A DNA stretch of 64,000 nucleotides from Spirochaetales bacterium. GTDB taxonomy: Bacteria > Spirochaetota > Spirochaetia > DSM-2461. The stretch spans positions 1 through 64,000 of the forward strand of contig JAFGXR010000034.1 of NCBI GenBank assembly GCA_016936555.1, read 5' to 3'. The notes below the pieces were generated by a model, which was given only the letters and a program-made list of their open reading frames with translations, made no database searches and had not been told where the DNA came from. Positions 30,244-39,919 of the stretch are shown here, one piece after another. How positions within the stretch are numbered: the first letter of the stretch is position 1; the number at the start of each line of letters is the position of its first letter. Both the position numbers and the translations under genes were made by a program.

Positions 30244-31494
30244 TTAATCCTTGTATCTCTGTATAATCAGGGCGCCGTTGTGTCCGCCGAATCCCAGGGA
30301 ATCGGAGAGGACCGTATCGATCTTCCCTTCTACAGGTTTATTGGGCACGTAATCGAGATCGCACTCCGGATCGGGGTTGTCCAGATTGAACGTAGCCGGG
30401 AATATGTTATTTTGAATAGCCAGTACGGAAATAATGGCTTCCAGTCCGCCCGCAGCTCCGACAAGATGGGATGTCAGGGATTTGGTGGACGAAACTTTCA
30501 GCTTGTAGGCATGGTCTCCGAAAGCCCCTTTGATCGCTTTTGTCTCGATAGGGTCGTTAGTGGGAGTCGATGTCCCGTGGGCATTGATATAGTCAACGTC
30601 CTCCGGTTTGATTCCCGCATCTTCCAGAGCCATCTGCATACAGCGGATCATACCTGCTCCTTCCGGGTCGGGGGCTGTAATGTGTCCCGCATCGCAGGTA
30701 ACTCCGTAACCGGTTACTTCGGCCAGAATGTCGGCACCCCTCCTTTTGGCGTGCTCCAGCTCTTCCAGAACAAGAATACCGGCACCTTCACCGAGAATGA
30801 ATCCGTCTCTGTCCTTATCGAAAGGCCGGCAGGCTTTCTGAGGTTCGTCATTGCGTGTGCTGAGTGCGTGTATCTTATGGAATCCCGCTGCGGCCAACTT
30901 GGTAATGGCGGCTTCGGTCCCTCCGGTCACGATAACATCGGCCTGATTGTTCCTGATGGCGTTGAGTGAAGCACCGATAGCATCGGTTCCCGAAGCACAG
31001 GCCGTTGCCAGTACGTAACAGGGCCCCTTCAGACCATACTCTATGGCAATGTTCCCCGCCCCCTCATTGGTTATCATTTTGGGAACGGTCATGGGAGCGA
31101 CTCTGGAAGGTCCCTGTGCAATGATGTTTTCAAGCTGCTCTTCCACAACTTCAAAACCACCGATTCCGTTCCCCAGGATGACACCGGCTCTCCAGGGATC
31201 GAAAGCATCAGGGTTTTTAAGACCCGCCTGCTCCAGGGCCTGATCGGCCGAAACGACGGCGAACTGTGTAAAAAGAGCCATTTTCCTGGCGCTTTTACTA
31301 TCGATATAGTCAGAAGCATTGAAATCCTTAACTTCGCCTACGATACGTGCGCCGTACTCTTCAGCGGGGAAACGGGTCAGCGGACCGATTCCCGTTTTTC
31401 CTTCCATCAGACCTTTCCAGGTATCATTCACATTATGGGCAATGGGGTTTACCGTTCCCATGCCGGTTATCACAACTCTTCTTCTAGCACTCAT
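30244..31494 (-). CDS. fabF: Beta-ketoacyl-ACP synthase II
   Basis: 'VVITGMGTVNPIAHNVNDTW', 'ATACASGTDAIG', 'NAHGTSTPTNDPIE'. Confidence 0.95.
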   Translation of the reverse strand: MSARRRVVITGMGTVNPIAHNVNDTWKGLMEGKTGIGPLTRFPAEEYGARIVGEVKDFNASDYIDSKSARKMALFTQFAVVSADQALEQAGLKNPDAFDPWRAGVILGNGIGGFEVVEEQLENIIAQGPSRVAPMTVPKMITNEGAGNIAIEYGLKGPCYVLATACASGTDAIGASLNAIRNNQADVIVTGGTEAAITKLAAAGFHKIHALSTRNDEPQKACRPFDKDRDGFILGEGAGILVLEELEHAKRRGADILAEVTGYGVTCDAGHITAPDPEGAGMIRCMQMALEDAGIKPEDVDYINAHGTSTPTNDPIETKAIKGAFGDHAYKLKVSSTKSLTSHLVGAAGGLEAIISVLAIQNNIFPATFNLDNPDPECDLDYVPNKPVEGKIDTVLSDSLGFGGHNGALIIQRYKD

Positions 31495-31507
31495 TTTCAC
31501 AAAACTC

Positions 31508-32251
31508 CTACATTGCCATTCCGCCGTCAACGCTCATGACCTGACCGGTGACGTATCGGGAAAGATCGGATCCCAGGAAGAGAGCCATATTGGCAATGTC
31601 TTCGGGCTGACCGAGCTCCTGCATGGGAATCTGGGCGATGATGGCATCTTTCTGTTTGTCATTGAGTTTGTCCGTCATGGGAGTGACGATAAATCCGGGA
31701 GCGATGGCATTGGCCCGGATTCCGCGGCTTCCGAACTCTCTGGCCAGGGTCTTGGTCAGACCGATGGCACCCGATTTGGAAGCGACATAATTGGCCTGGC
31801 CCGCATTCCCCTGGATTCCCACAACGGAAGCCATATTGATGATCGAGCCTTTGATTTTAGCTTTAACCATAGCCCTGACAATGGGTTTGGATATGTAAAA
31901 CATACTGTAGAGATTGACTTTGAGAACCAGGTCCCAGTCCTCGGCTTTCATACCGAAAAGAAGACCGTCTTTCGTTATTCCGGCGTTATTGACCAGAATA
32001 TCGATTCCGCCGCTTTTCTCAAGAATCTGAGACACGAGATCGGTCATCTGTGCTTCATCCGCCACATTCCCCAGGAAGAGTTCCAGCGTTCTGCCCTTCC
32101 CGGCAGCCAGAGCTTTCAGAGAATCGAGATCCTGCCCTTCATCGAGAGAGATGATATAGACATCGGCACCGTTAACCAGGTATTTTTTTACGATTTCCAT
32201 TCCGATACCCTGAGTACCGCCTGTGATCAATGCTTTTTTTCCTTCTAACAT
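31508..32251 (-). CDS. fabG: 3-oxoacyl-ACP reductase
   Basis: 'KALITGGTQGIG', 'NNAGITKDGLLFGM', 'YVASKSGAIGLTKTLARE', 'MSVDGGMAM'. Confidence 0.95.
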   Translation of the reverse strand: MLEGKKALITGGTQGIGMEIVKKYLVNGADVYIISLDEGQDLDSLKALAAGKGRTLELFLGNVADEAQMTDLVSQILEKSGGIDILVNNAGITKDGLLFGMKAEDWDLVLKVNLYSMFYISKPIVRAMVKAKIKGSIINMASVVGIQGNAGQANYVASKSGAIGLTKTLAREFGSRGIRANAIAPGFIVTPMTDKLNDKQKDAIIAQIPMQELGQPEDIANMALFLGSDLSRYVTGQVMSVDGGMAM

Positions 32252-32275
32252 TTTTGCCTCCATTTTTTATCCACC

Positions 32276-33262
32276 TTACCAGCGCAGAAGATTTCCGCCG
32301 TAAGCCAGTCCGGCTCCGAACCCGACTGTGAGAATAAGATCTCCCTTCTCGAGAAGTCCTTTTTCATCCATTTCATTAAGAGCTATGGGGATAGTCGCTG
32401 CCGAAGTATTGGCATATTCCTCAATATTGAGAAAGAACTTATCCATACTCATGCCGAGTCTTTTGGCCGCAGCCTGAATTATTCTCTGATTGGCCTGATG
32501 GGGTACGATATACTTCAGATCATCGACAGAGATATTATGCTTTTCCATGAGAAGCCTGATGACTTCCGTCACGGACCGCACAGCGAAGTTGTAGACCTGT
32601 CTTCCATCCATATAGATGAAGGAGTCTTCATCGACCGGTTCGCCGATGACCAGAGGGTTCTTCGAACCGCCCTTATGAACTTTCAGAGCTTCAGCGCCGC
32701 TTCCCTCGGACCTGAGGTATTTGTCGAATATATCCGATTTATCATCATCAGTATGGGAGAGAACGACTGCACCGGCTCCGTCTCCGAAGAGGACGCAGGT
32801 ACTTCTGTCGTTCCAGTTCAGATAAGTGGATAGCTTTTCCGCCCCGACAACCAGAACTTTCTTCATACCGCCGACGATCATGGACCGGCCGACTTCCAGC
32901 CCGTAAATAAATCCGGTACACCCCTGTGCCAGGTCAAAGGCACCGGCGTTTTCCGCGCCCAGTTTTTCCTGCAGAATACTGGCTGAAGCGGGAAAGATCT
33001 TGTAATCGGGAGTACTGGTTGTAAATATGATACAATCCAGTTCATCCACGGAAACTCCCGCTTTCTCCAGAGCTCTCAGCGAAGCCTGATGGGCGATGTC
33101 TGTACAGGTTTCCTCTTCCGATGCGATATAGCGCGAACCTATTCCCGTATGGGAGCGGATCCACTCATCGGAAGTATCGATATTATAGATTTCAGCGAGC
33201 TGATCGTTCGTCACTCGGTTCGGCGGAGTGTACGCGCCCACTGATAAAATTTCTACCGCCAT
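32276..33262 (-). CDS. fabH: Beta-ketoacyl-ACP synthase III
   Basis: 'ILSVGAYTPPNRVTNDQLAE', 'DLAQGCTGFIYGLEV', 'IVPHQANQRII'. Confidence 0.95.
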   Translation of the reverse strand: MAVEILSVGAYTPPNRVTNDQLAEIYNIDTSDEWIRSHTGIGSRYIASEEETCTDIAHQASLRALEKAGVSVDELDCIIFTTSTPDYKIFPASASILQEKLGAENAGAFDLAQGCTGFIYGLEVGRSMIVGGMKKVLVVGAEKLSTYLNWNDRSTCVLFGDGAGAVVLSHTDDDKSDIFDKYLRSEGSGAEALKVHKGGSKNPLVIGEPVDEDSFIYMDGRQVYNFAVRSVTEVIRLLMEKHNISVDDLKYIVPHQANQRIIQAAAKRLGMSMDKFFLNIEEYANTSAATIPIALNEMDEKGLLEKGDLILTVGFGAGLAYGGNLLRW

Positions 33263-33306
33263 TAAATATCCTCCGGGATTTAAAACCACATAACAGTAAT
33301 AACCGT

Positions 33307-33335
33307 ATTGTTAACACATTTTAATAAAATGTCAA
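33307..33335 (-). promoter_or_regulatory. Candidate fab operon promoter overlapped by a palindromic operator
   Basis: Minus strand TTGACA (33335-33330), 17-nt spacer, AACAAT (33312-33307); perfect palindrome ACATTTTA-A-TAAAATGT at 33316-33332. Confidence 0.6.
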
Positions 33336-33421
33336 TAATAACACTTCCCCCTGAATCTGTTATTAACCGAGTCTCACTAAAAAAAATTGTTTTAGATCTT
33401 TTATTCTGATAAAGTATCCCT

Positions 33422-33991
33422 ATGAATGGAGCCGTACTGGCGGGAGGCAAATCCTCCCGGATGCATTACCGGGATAAGGCAACTCTCCTGTACAATGAAA
33501 TGACCTTTCTCGAACTGATAATCTCCCAACTTGCAGACTTTAAAAGGGTCCTGGTCATTTCGAACAGCGATCCCGGGAAATTCCCTTTCGTGAAAGCCGA
33601 TTTCTACAGCGACATCATTCCCGGCATCGGCCCTCTGGGGGGGATATATACGGCACTGACTCACTCTGATGAAGATCGGGTCTTTTTCACGACCTGCGAC
33701 ATGCCGCTTATCTGCCATGACGTTATTGCCCCCCTGGCCGATGCCGGCGATCAATACGATATAGTCGTTCCGGTCCACGAAGGCAAACACGAAATGCTGT
33801 TCGCCCTTTATTCCAGGAACTGCCTGCCCCGGATAGAGGAGATGATTTCCCGGAAGCAATATAAAATAACCGGGATTTTTGAGGATAAAACCCTCAAAGT
33901 CAGGGAAATTCCTGTTAATGATTCTTTCATGAGATACCTGACCAACATCAACACTCCGGAGGAATATTCGAGATTATCCCGGCAGATATGA
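33422..33991 (+). CDS. mobA: MobA-like molybdenum cofactor guanylyltransferase
   Basis: 'GAVLAGGKSSRMHYRDKATLLYNEM', 'CDMPLI', 'GIGPLGGIYTAL'. Confidence 0.85.
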   Translation: MNGAVLAGGKSSRMHYRDKATLLYNEMTFLELIISQLADFKRVLVISNSDPGKFPFVKADFYSDIIPGIGPLGGIYTALTHSDEDRVFFTTCDMPLICHDVIAPLADAGDQYDIVVPVHEGKHEMLFALYSRNCLPRIEEMISRKQYKITGIFEDKTLKVREIPVNDSFMRYLTNINTPEEYSRLSRQI

Positions 33992-34062
33992 AGATATTCT
34001 TTCTGTTTTTTTCACTGTCTGTTTATATTATTCTTTGATAGAATAAAGGCAGGAGATGACAG

Positions 34063-35730
34063 ATGAACAAAGAACCCTGGTCATTTCTGGATGAATACAG
34101 AGGGACTGACTTTCAAGGTCAGTGGCCCACTCTTCCGGAAATGCTGAAAATAACCGCAAAACGGTATCCCGAAAGACGTGCTTTCACCAGCTTTTCCCCC
34201 GAACTGCTGGAGTTCAGCTACAGCGAAGTTCTGGAAAAAGTCGAAAACTACGGCCGCTTTCTCCACGATCTGGGAGTCCGGAAAGGCGACCGCGTCGGAG
34301 TCACGGGAAAGAACTCGCCTCAGTGGGGTCTCGCGTACCTCGGAATACTCTTTTCCGGCGCCGTTGTGGTTCCCCTCGATTACGGATTGAAAAACGAGGA
34401 AATTCAGGGATTGATGGATACGGCCGGAGCAGAAATCCTTTTCTGCGATGAAGAGAAATATGACTTTTTTAAACAGGCCGGCCTGAAAGAACTGATCAGC
34501 CTTTCACCCAAAAAGGAAAACTACATTCTTGATCTGAATCAGGGTAGCGGAGAAGAAATTCAGCTTCCTGAGGAAGAGGATCTGGCAGCCATACTCTTTA
34601 CATCGGGAACGACCGGCGTTTCAAAAGGGGTCATGCTGACTCACAGCAATTTTGTCAGCGATTGTTATCTGGCTCAGGCCAATATGAATATATTTCATAC
34701 CGATGTGTTCTACGCCCTGCTGCCGCTGCACCATTCCTATTCCATGCTGGCCGTTTTCATTGAGTCTCTTTCCGTTGGTGCGGAAGTGATTTTTGCCAAA
34801 GGCCTGGCTATCCAGCAGATTCTCAAAGATCTGAAAAACGGTAAAGTGACCATGTTCCTGGGTATTCCCATGCTTTTCAATAAACTGATAAAAGGGCTGA
34901 TGAAGGGAATCAGAGATAAGGGAATCATCGTTTACGGACTGATCCGCTTTCTCATGTGGGTCAGCGGCATTATAAAAAAATACATTCATGTCAATCCGGG
35001 GAAGAAAATGTTCGGCTCGATCCTGAAGCAGGTGTCCCTCGATACAAACAGAATCTGCATCTGCGGAGGCGGCCCTCTGCCCGAATCGACTTTTAAAATG
35101 TTCAACCAGCTGGGTATCGATTTCGTTCAGGGTTACGGACTGACAGAAACATCGCCGATCGTCGCGCTCAATCCGAAAGAAGCCTACAGGGAAGCGTCGG
35201 TCGGAAAAATGATTCCCCGAACTGAAACAAGAATCCTCGATCCCGACGAAAGAGGCTGCGGAGAAATTGCCATCAGCGGGCCCATGGTCATGAAGGGTTA
35301 TTACAAAAATCCTGAAGCGACAGCGGAAGTTCTGACGGAAGAGGGATTTCTGAAAACCGGCGATGTGGGCTACCTCGACGAGGATAACTACCTCTATCTG
35401 ACCGGTCGGGCCAAATCCATGATCGTTACAGAAGGCGGCAAGAATGTCTTCCCGGAAGAAATAGAAGATAAATTCCAACTCTACGATGAAATCGAACAGA
35501 TTCTCATCCGCGGTTTTCTCCTCGACGAGAAAATGAAAGTGGAAGGGATCGAATGCCTGATTTATCCCTCCGATGAAGGGAAAAATGCCGGCGAGGCAAG
35601 GTTCCAGGCGATAATCGATGAAGTGAACCGTGAGCTGAAATCCTTCCAGAAAATCAACCGTCACAGAATCCTCGACGAGCCGATGGAAATGACGACGACG
35701 CGGAAAATTAAAAGGTTTGCGGTGGAATAG
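34063..35730 (+). CDS. AMP-forming acyl-CoA/acyl-ACP synthetase
   Basis: 'AAILFTSGTTGVSKGVMLTHSNF', 'GYGLTETSPIVALNP', 'YLTGRAKSMIVTEGGKNVFPEEIE'. Confidence 0.93.
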   Translation: MNKEPWSFLDEYRGTDFQGQWPTLPEMLKITAKRYPERRAFTSFSPELLEFSYSEVLEKVENYGRFLHDLGVRKGDRVGVTGKNSPQWGLAYLGILFSGAVVVPLDYGLKNEEIQGLMDTAGAEILFCDEEKYDFFKQAGLKELISLSPKKENYILDLNQGSGEEIQLPEEEDLAAILFTSGTTGVSKGVMLTHSNFVSDCYLAQANMNIFHTDVFYALLPLHHSYSMLAVFIESLSVGAEVIFAKGLAIQQILKDLKNGKVTMFLGIPMLFNKLIKGLMKGIRDKGIIVYGLIRFLMWVSGIIKKYIHVNPGKKMFGSILKQVSLDTNRICICGGGPLPESTFKMFNQLGIDFVQGYGLTETSPIVALNPKEAYREASVGKMIPRTETRILDPDERGCGEIAISGPMVMKGYYKNPEATAEVLTEEGFLKTGDVGYLDEDNYLYLTGRAKSMIVTEGGKNVFPEEIEDKFQLYDEIEQILIRGFLLDEKMKVEGIECLIYPSDEGKNAGEARFQAIIDEVNRELKSFQKINRHRILDEPMEMTTTRKIKRFAVE

Positions 35731-35739
35731 ATAAAAAGA

Positions 35740-35774
35740 GGGGCTGTTGCCAATGTCCATTGACACTCAGCCCC
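35740..35774 (+). repeat. Intergenic hairpin repeat, copy 2
   Basis: GGGGCTG-TTGCCAATGTCCATTGACACT-CAGCCCC; compare 18899. Confidence 0.45.
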
Positions 35775-35847
35775 CATACAGCCTCTCCCGGCAGCCTGCG
35801 GGATCCTGTTTGAATCCTCATTCTGTAATTCCGGCTCTATCATCGGG

Positions 35848-35973
35848 TCAGACGATCCTCAGGTAGACCAATGTCTGTTTGATCAATTGGTAGGCTACTT
35901 CACCAAAGGTAATGGGTCCGGTGATATGACCTGTTTTTTTTCCTTCCAGTTCGCCATATGCGTATTGCAAACG
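35848..35973 (-). pseudogene. Possible C-terminal gene remnant, family not identified
   Basis: Open frame RLQYAYGELEGKKTGHITGPITFGEVAYQLIKQTLVYLRIV* with protein-like composition in an otherwise AT-rich 530-nt gap; no clear start. Confidence 0.3.
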
Positions 35974-36007
35974 TTATGACACATATCCCGATTTTACCTG
36001 ATGCCGA

Positions 36008-36032
36008 CTATCTGCCTGTCCAAGGCAGATAG
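36008..36032. repeat. Perfect 10-bp inverted repeat
   Basis: CTATCTGCCT-GTCCA-AGGCAGATAG. Confidence 0.6.
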
Positions 36033-36261
36033 GATCCCTTAATTCTGACTAACAAGACCCTGTTTTTTTTAATTTCTTTACAAGCCCTGCATCCGTGATA
36101 TAATGCTTTAATTATACATTTATTCAAAAAGTGTAAATAAAAAATCATTCTAGAGAGACATATAAAAGTCTATCTGAATAAAAATATTTTTTTATAGAAT
36201 TATTCCCGCGGTTGTATTACCGTATTGAAAATAACCTAACAAAAAGTATCTGGAGGATATG

Positions 36262-37080
36262 ATGGGTCTGAATTTGGTGGTGCTTGTAAAACAGGTGCCT
36301 GATACTCAAAACATAACCGGCGAAGCTATGAAGGAAGACGGAACAGTCAACAGAGGAGCTCTCCCGGCGATTTTCAACCCCGAGGATCTCTACGCGCTGG
36401 AAGCGGCACTTAGAGTCAAAGAAGCTGCACCCGGTTCGAAAGTTCACGTGCTGACGATGGGTCCCCCGTCGGCGGAGCAGGTTCTGAAGGAATCATTGTA
36501 CAGAGGGGCCGATTCGGTCGCCCTCATAACCGACAGAAAGTTCGCCGGCGCCGATACTCTGGCGACATCCTACGCTCTCAAATGCGCCATCGAAACAACG
36601 GGAAAGTACGATATCGTTTTCTGCGGACGCCAGGCTATTGACGGCGATACGGCCCAGGTCGGTCCCCAGACGGCAGAAAAGCTAGGCATAAACCAGATCA
36701 CCTGTGTGGATCACATCGAGCAGACCGATGAAGATTCCCTCATTGCCAGAAGGTCCATAGAAGGCGGTTTCGAAGTTGTCAAATCGGCCTATCCCGTTCT
36801 CGTCACCATGACCGATGAAGGTCACGTTCCCCGGACATCCTCCGCCATCAAAGTCATGACATATAAAAACAAAAAAGCCGGCGATCCGGAAATCCCCATG
36901 TGGAGTATTGAACATATCGGCGCCGATTTCGAAGCCTGCGGGCTCAAAGGCTCTCCCACGAAAGTAAAAGAGATCGAATCGGTCGTCCTGAAAGCCCAGG
37001 AGCTTCAGATGATTGAGAACAGCGACGAAGGCCTCAGCAATCTTATGCACAGCCTTATTGCGGATCACACGTTAGGATAG
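36262..37080 (+). CDS. etfB: Electron transfer flavoprotein beta subunit
   Basis: 'LVVLVKQVPDTQNI', 'VFCGRQAIDGDTAQVGPQTAE'. Confidence 0.93.
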   Translation: MGLNLVVLVKQVPDTQNITGEAMKEDGTVNRGALPAIFNPEDLYALEAALRVKEAAPGSKVHVLTMGPPSAEQVLKESLYRGADSVALITDRKFAGADTLATSYALKCAIETTGKYDIVFCGRQAIDGDTAQVGPQTAEKLGINQITCVDHIEQTDEDSLIARRSIEGGFEVVKSAYPVLVTMTDEGHVPRTSSAIKVMTYKNKKAGDPEIPMWSIEHIGADFEACGLKGSPTKVKEIESVVLKAQELQMIENSDEGLSNLMHSLIADHTLG

Positions 37081-37093
37081 AGGAGAGAAGATT

Positions 37094-38119
37094 ATGAGCA
37101 ACAATATATGGGTTTTCATCCAGCAGGATGACGGCAAAATAGCCGATGTCAGCCTGCAGCTTGTCAGCAAGGCTACAGATCTGGCCCGGGATTACAACAG
37201 CAGAACCGGAGAATCCGTTCAGGTGGAAGCGCTTCTCTTCGGAGAAAATATCAAAGGACTGGCGGCAGAGCCTGTCAAATACGGAGCGGAAAAAGTTTAC
37301 TGTGTCGATGATAGGCGGCTGAAACACTACACGCCCGTCCCCTTTACCAAAGTTCTGATCGATCTGATTCAGAAAGAAAATCCTCAGATTATCCTCTACG
37401 GTGCCACGACAACCGGAAGAGATCTCGGCCCCCGCGTTGCCTCCGCCCTTAAGGTAGGGCTTACGGCCGACTGTACAGACCTTCAGATAGGCGATTACGA
37501 ATCAAAAGGGGAAACCTACAGCAATATCCTCTACCAGATACGTCCCGCTTTCGGGGGAAATATCGTGGCGACCATTGTCGCTCCCGAGAAAAAGCCCCAG
37601 ATGGCGACAGTCCGCGAAGGGGTTATGAAACTCAACGAACCGGATTTTTCGAGGAAAGGGGAAATCGCCGATGTCCCGTCTATTGTTGAGGATGCCGATT
37701 GTCTGACGGAAATCCTCGAGCGGGTCCAGCAGGAGAAAGCGGTCAATCTCACAGCATCCCAGATCATCGTCGCCGGCGGTATGGGCGTGGGAACCAAAGA
37801 GGGATTCGATATCATCGCAGACTTCGCCAGAACAATCGGAGCCGATCTGGCGGCCTCGCGGGCCGCCGTCGATGCGGGATTCATCCATAAGGACCACCAG
37901 GTCGGGCAGACCGGCGTCACCGTCCGGCCCAAACTGTACATCGCCTGCGGAATTTCCGGGGCCATCCAGCACAGAGCCGGTATGGACCAGAGCGCCAAGA
38001 TCATCGCCATCAACAATGATCCCGACGCGCCTATCTTCCAGATCGCCCATTACGGCATCGTCGGAGAGATTAACGACGTCATCCCCAAACTGAAAAAAGC
38101 CTTTACGGCAAAAGCATAA
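37094..38119 (+). CDS. etfA: Electron transfer flavoprotein alpha subunit
   Basis: 'GATTTGRDLGPRVASAL', 'VRPKLYIACGISGAIQHRAGM', 'IIAINNDPDAPIFQIAHYGIVG'. Confidence 0.95.
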   Translation: MSNNIWVFIQQDDGKIADVSLQLVSKATDLARDYNSRTGESVQVEALLFGENIKGLAAEPVKYGAEKVYCVDDRRLKHYTPVPFTKVLIDLIQKENPQIILYGATTTGRDLGPRVASALKVGLTADCTDLQIGDYESKGETYSNILYQIRPAFGGNIVATIVAPEKKPQMATVREGVMKLNEPDFSRKGEIADVPSIVEDADCLTEILERVQQEKAVNLTASQIIVAGGMGVGTKEGFDIIADFARTIGADLAASRAAVDAGFIHKDHQVGQTGVTVRPKLYIACGISGAIQHRAGMDQSAKIIAINNDPDAPIFQIAHYGIVGEINDVIPKLKKAFTAKA

Positions 38120-38131
38120 GGAGTCCGATCA

Positions 38132-39841
38132 ATGGCCAATTTTCTACACGACAACGAAGATATACTGTTCCACCTGGAACATATGGATATGGACAGAGTC
38201 ATCACTCTGAAGGAACTGGAGTTCGCCGACAGAGGCAAATATCCCCATGCCCCCAATGATATTGACGATGCCAGGGATTCCTATAAAAAAGTCCTGGAGA
38301 TCGTCGGAGAAATCTGCGGTGATTACCTGGCCCCCCAGGCTGCTGAAATCGACAAAGAGGGAGTCAAACTCATCAACGGAGAAGTCCAGTACGCGAAGGG
38401 AACAGCCGAAGTTCTCGACCTCTTCGCCAAGGCCGATCTGATGGGCTTCGCCCTTCCGCGAAAATACGGAGGATTGAACTTCCCCACTCTCATGACTTCC
38501 ATCGCCGCCGAAATGGTTATGAGAGCCGACGGTTCATTTCTCAATTTCGGTCTCCAGCAGGACATTGCCGAAACCATCAACAAATTTGCTTCGGAAGAGC
38601 AGAAAATGAAATACCTTCCCAAGCTCTGTACCGGTGAGCACGGCTCCTCCATGATCCTCACCGAACCGGATGCCGGATCGGACCTTCCCGCCGTTGCCCT
38701 GAGAGCCTATCAGGATGAGAGCGGGCAGTGGTATCTCCACGGGGTCAAGAGATTCATCACCAACGGATGCGGGGAAATCGGACTGGTTCTGGCCCGTTCC
38801 GAAGATAAAACAGGGGCCAGAGGGCTTTCCCAGTTCATCTATAAAAGAGATTCGAAGATGGTTATCCGCCGTCTCGAAGACAAACTGGGGATCCACGGTT
38901 CACCGACCTGTGAGCTCCAGTTCAACGACGCGCCCTGCGAACTCATGGGAGAGAGGGGACGGGGTCTCACGGAATACACCATGTGGCTGATGAACAGCGC
39001 CCGCCTGGGAATCGGCGCCCAGGCCGTGGGAATCGCCGAAGCGGCTTACAGAGAAGCGGCGAAATACGCCTCGGAAAGAGAACAGTTCGGCAAGAGCATC
39101 GACACCATGGTTCCCGTTTACGAAATGCTGACTGATATGAAAGTGTCCATTGAAGCGGGACGGACCCTCCTCTACGAGACCGCCAGAGTCGTCGATATAA
39201 AAGAAGGCCTGGAGCATATGGCTGAGGTATATCCCGAAAGAGCCGCTGAGCTGAAAAGCGATATGAAGCTCTACAGGAAACTCGCCGGTCTGCTCACGCC
39301 CATGGTAAAAGCCTACGCAACGGAAATGTGCAACAAAGTCGCCTACGATGCTATCCAGATCCACGGCGGAACAGGCTATATGCGGGAGTTCAACGTGGAA
39401 CGCCATGCCCGGGATGCGAGAATCACCAATATCTACGAAGGGACAACTCAGCTCCAGATCGTCGCGGCCAGCCCCGGCGTCACGTCCGGTACGGCGAAAA
39501 TGCTGATCGATGAATACGATCAGGAAGATAACAGCCACATGGGAGAAACTCTCGCTCTTGTCAGAGAGGCGAAAGAGAAACTCTACGCCACAGTAGAGCT
39601 GGTCAACTCGGCGAAAAACAAAGTGTACAGCGACTACCATTCTCAGAGACTGGTTGAAATGGCAACAGCCATTATCCAGTCCTACCTGATGATGAGAGAC
39701 GGGAAGCACAGCGACAGGAAGAAAAAGGTCGCCGAGCTTCATATCGAAAAAGCCTGCTCACTGGTTGAACACCACAGGCACTTCATCGCGGAGGGAAGAG
39801 CCGTACTGCTCGACCACTACAAAGAGATTATCGGGGTATAA
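38132..39841 (+). CDS. Acyl-CoA dehydrogenase
   Basis: 'MILTEPDAGSDLPAV', 'YASEREQFGKSI', 'QIHGGTGYMREFNVERHARDARITNIYEGTTQLQ'. Confidence 0.95.
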   Translation: MANFLHDNEDILFHLEHMDMDRVITLKELEFADRGKYPHAPNDIDDARDSYKKVLEIVGEICGDYLAPQAAEIDKEGVKLINGEVQYAKGTAEVLDLFAKADLMGFALPRKYGGLNFPTLMTSIAAEMVMRADGSFLNFGLQQDIAETINKFASEEQKMKYLPKLCTGEHGSSMILTEPDAGSDLPAVALRAYQDESGQWYLHGVKRFITNGCGEIGLVLARSEDKTGARGLSQFIYKRDSKMVIRRLEDKLGIHGSPTCELQFNDAPCELMGERGRGLTEYTMWLMNSARLGIGAQAVGIAEAAYREAAKYASEREQFGKSIDTMVPVYEMLTDMKVSIEAGRTLLYETARVVDIKEGLEHMAEVYPERAAELKSDMKLYRKLAGLLTPMVKAYATEMCNKVAYDAIQIHGGTGYMREFNVERHARDARITNIYEGTTQLQIVAASPGVTSGTAKMLIDEYDQEDNSHMGETLALVREAKEKLYATVELVNSAKNKVYSDYHSQRLVEMATAIIQSYLMMRDGKHSDRKKKVAELHIEKACSLVEHHRHFIAEGRAVLLDHYKEIIGV

Positions 39842-39860
39842 TCTATCCCTTGAATCTTAT

Positions 39861-39888
39861 GGACCGCCGGCCGGCGGTCCTTTTTTTT
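39861..39888 (+). terminator. Intrinsic terminator after the etf/acyl-CoA dehydrogenase operon
   Basis: GGACCGCCGGCCGGCGGTCC perfect palindrome followed by T8. Confidence 0.92.
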
Positions 39889-39919
39889 CGATACATCACC
39901 CTATGGCTCATTTCCGAAC

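Noticed and set aside
34621-35766. 381-aa ORF antisense to the acyl ligase
   Set aside because: Shadow ORF; low-complexity translation without family features
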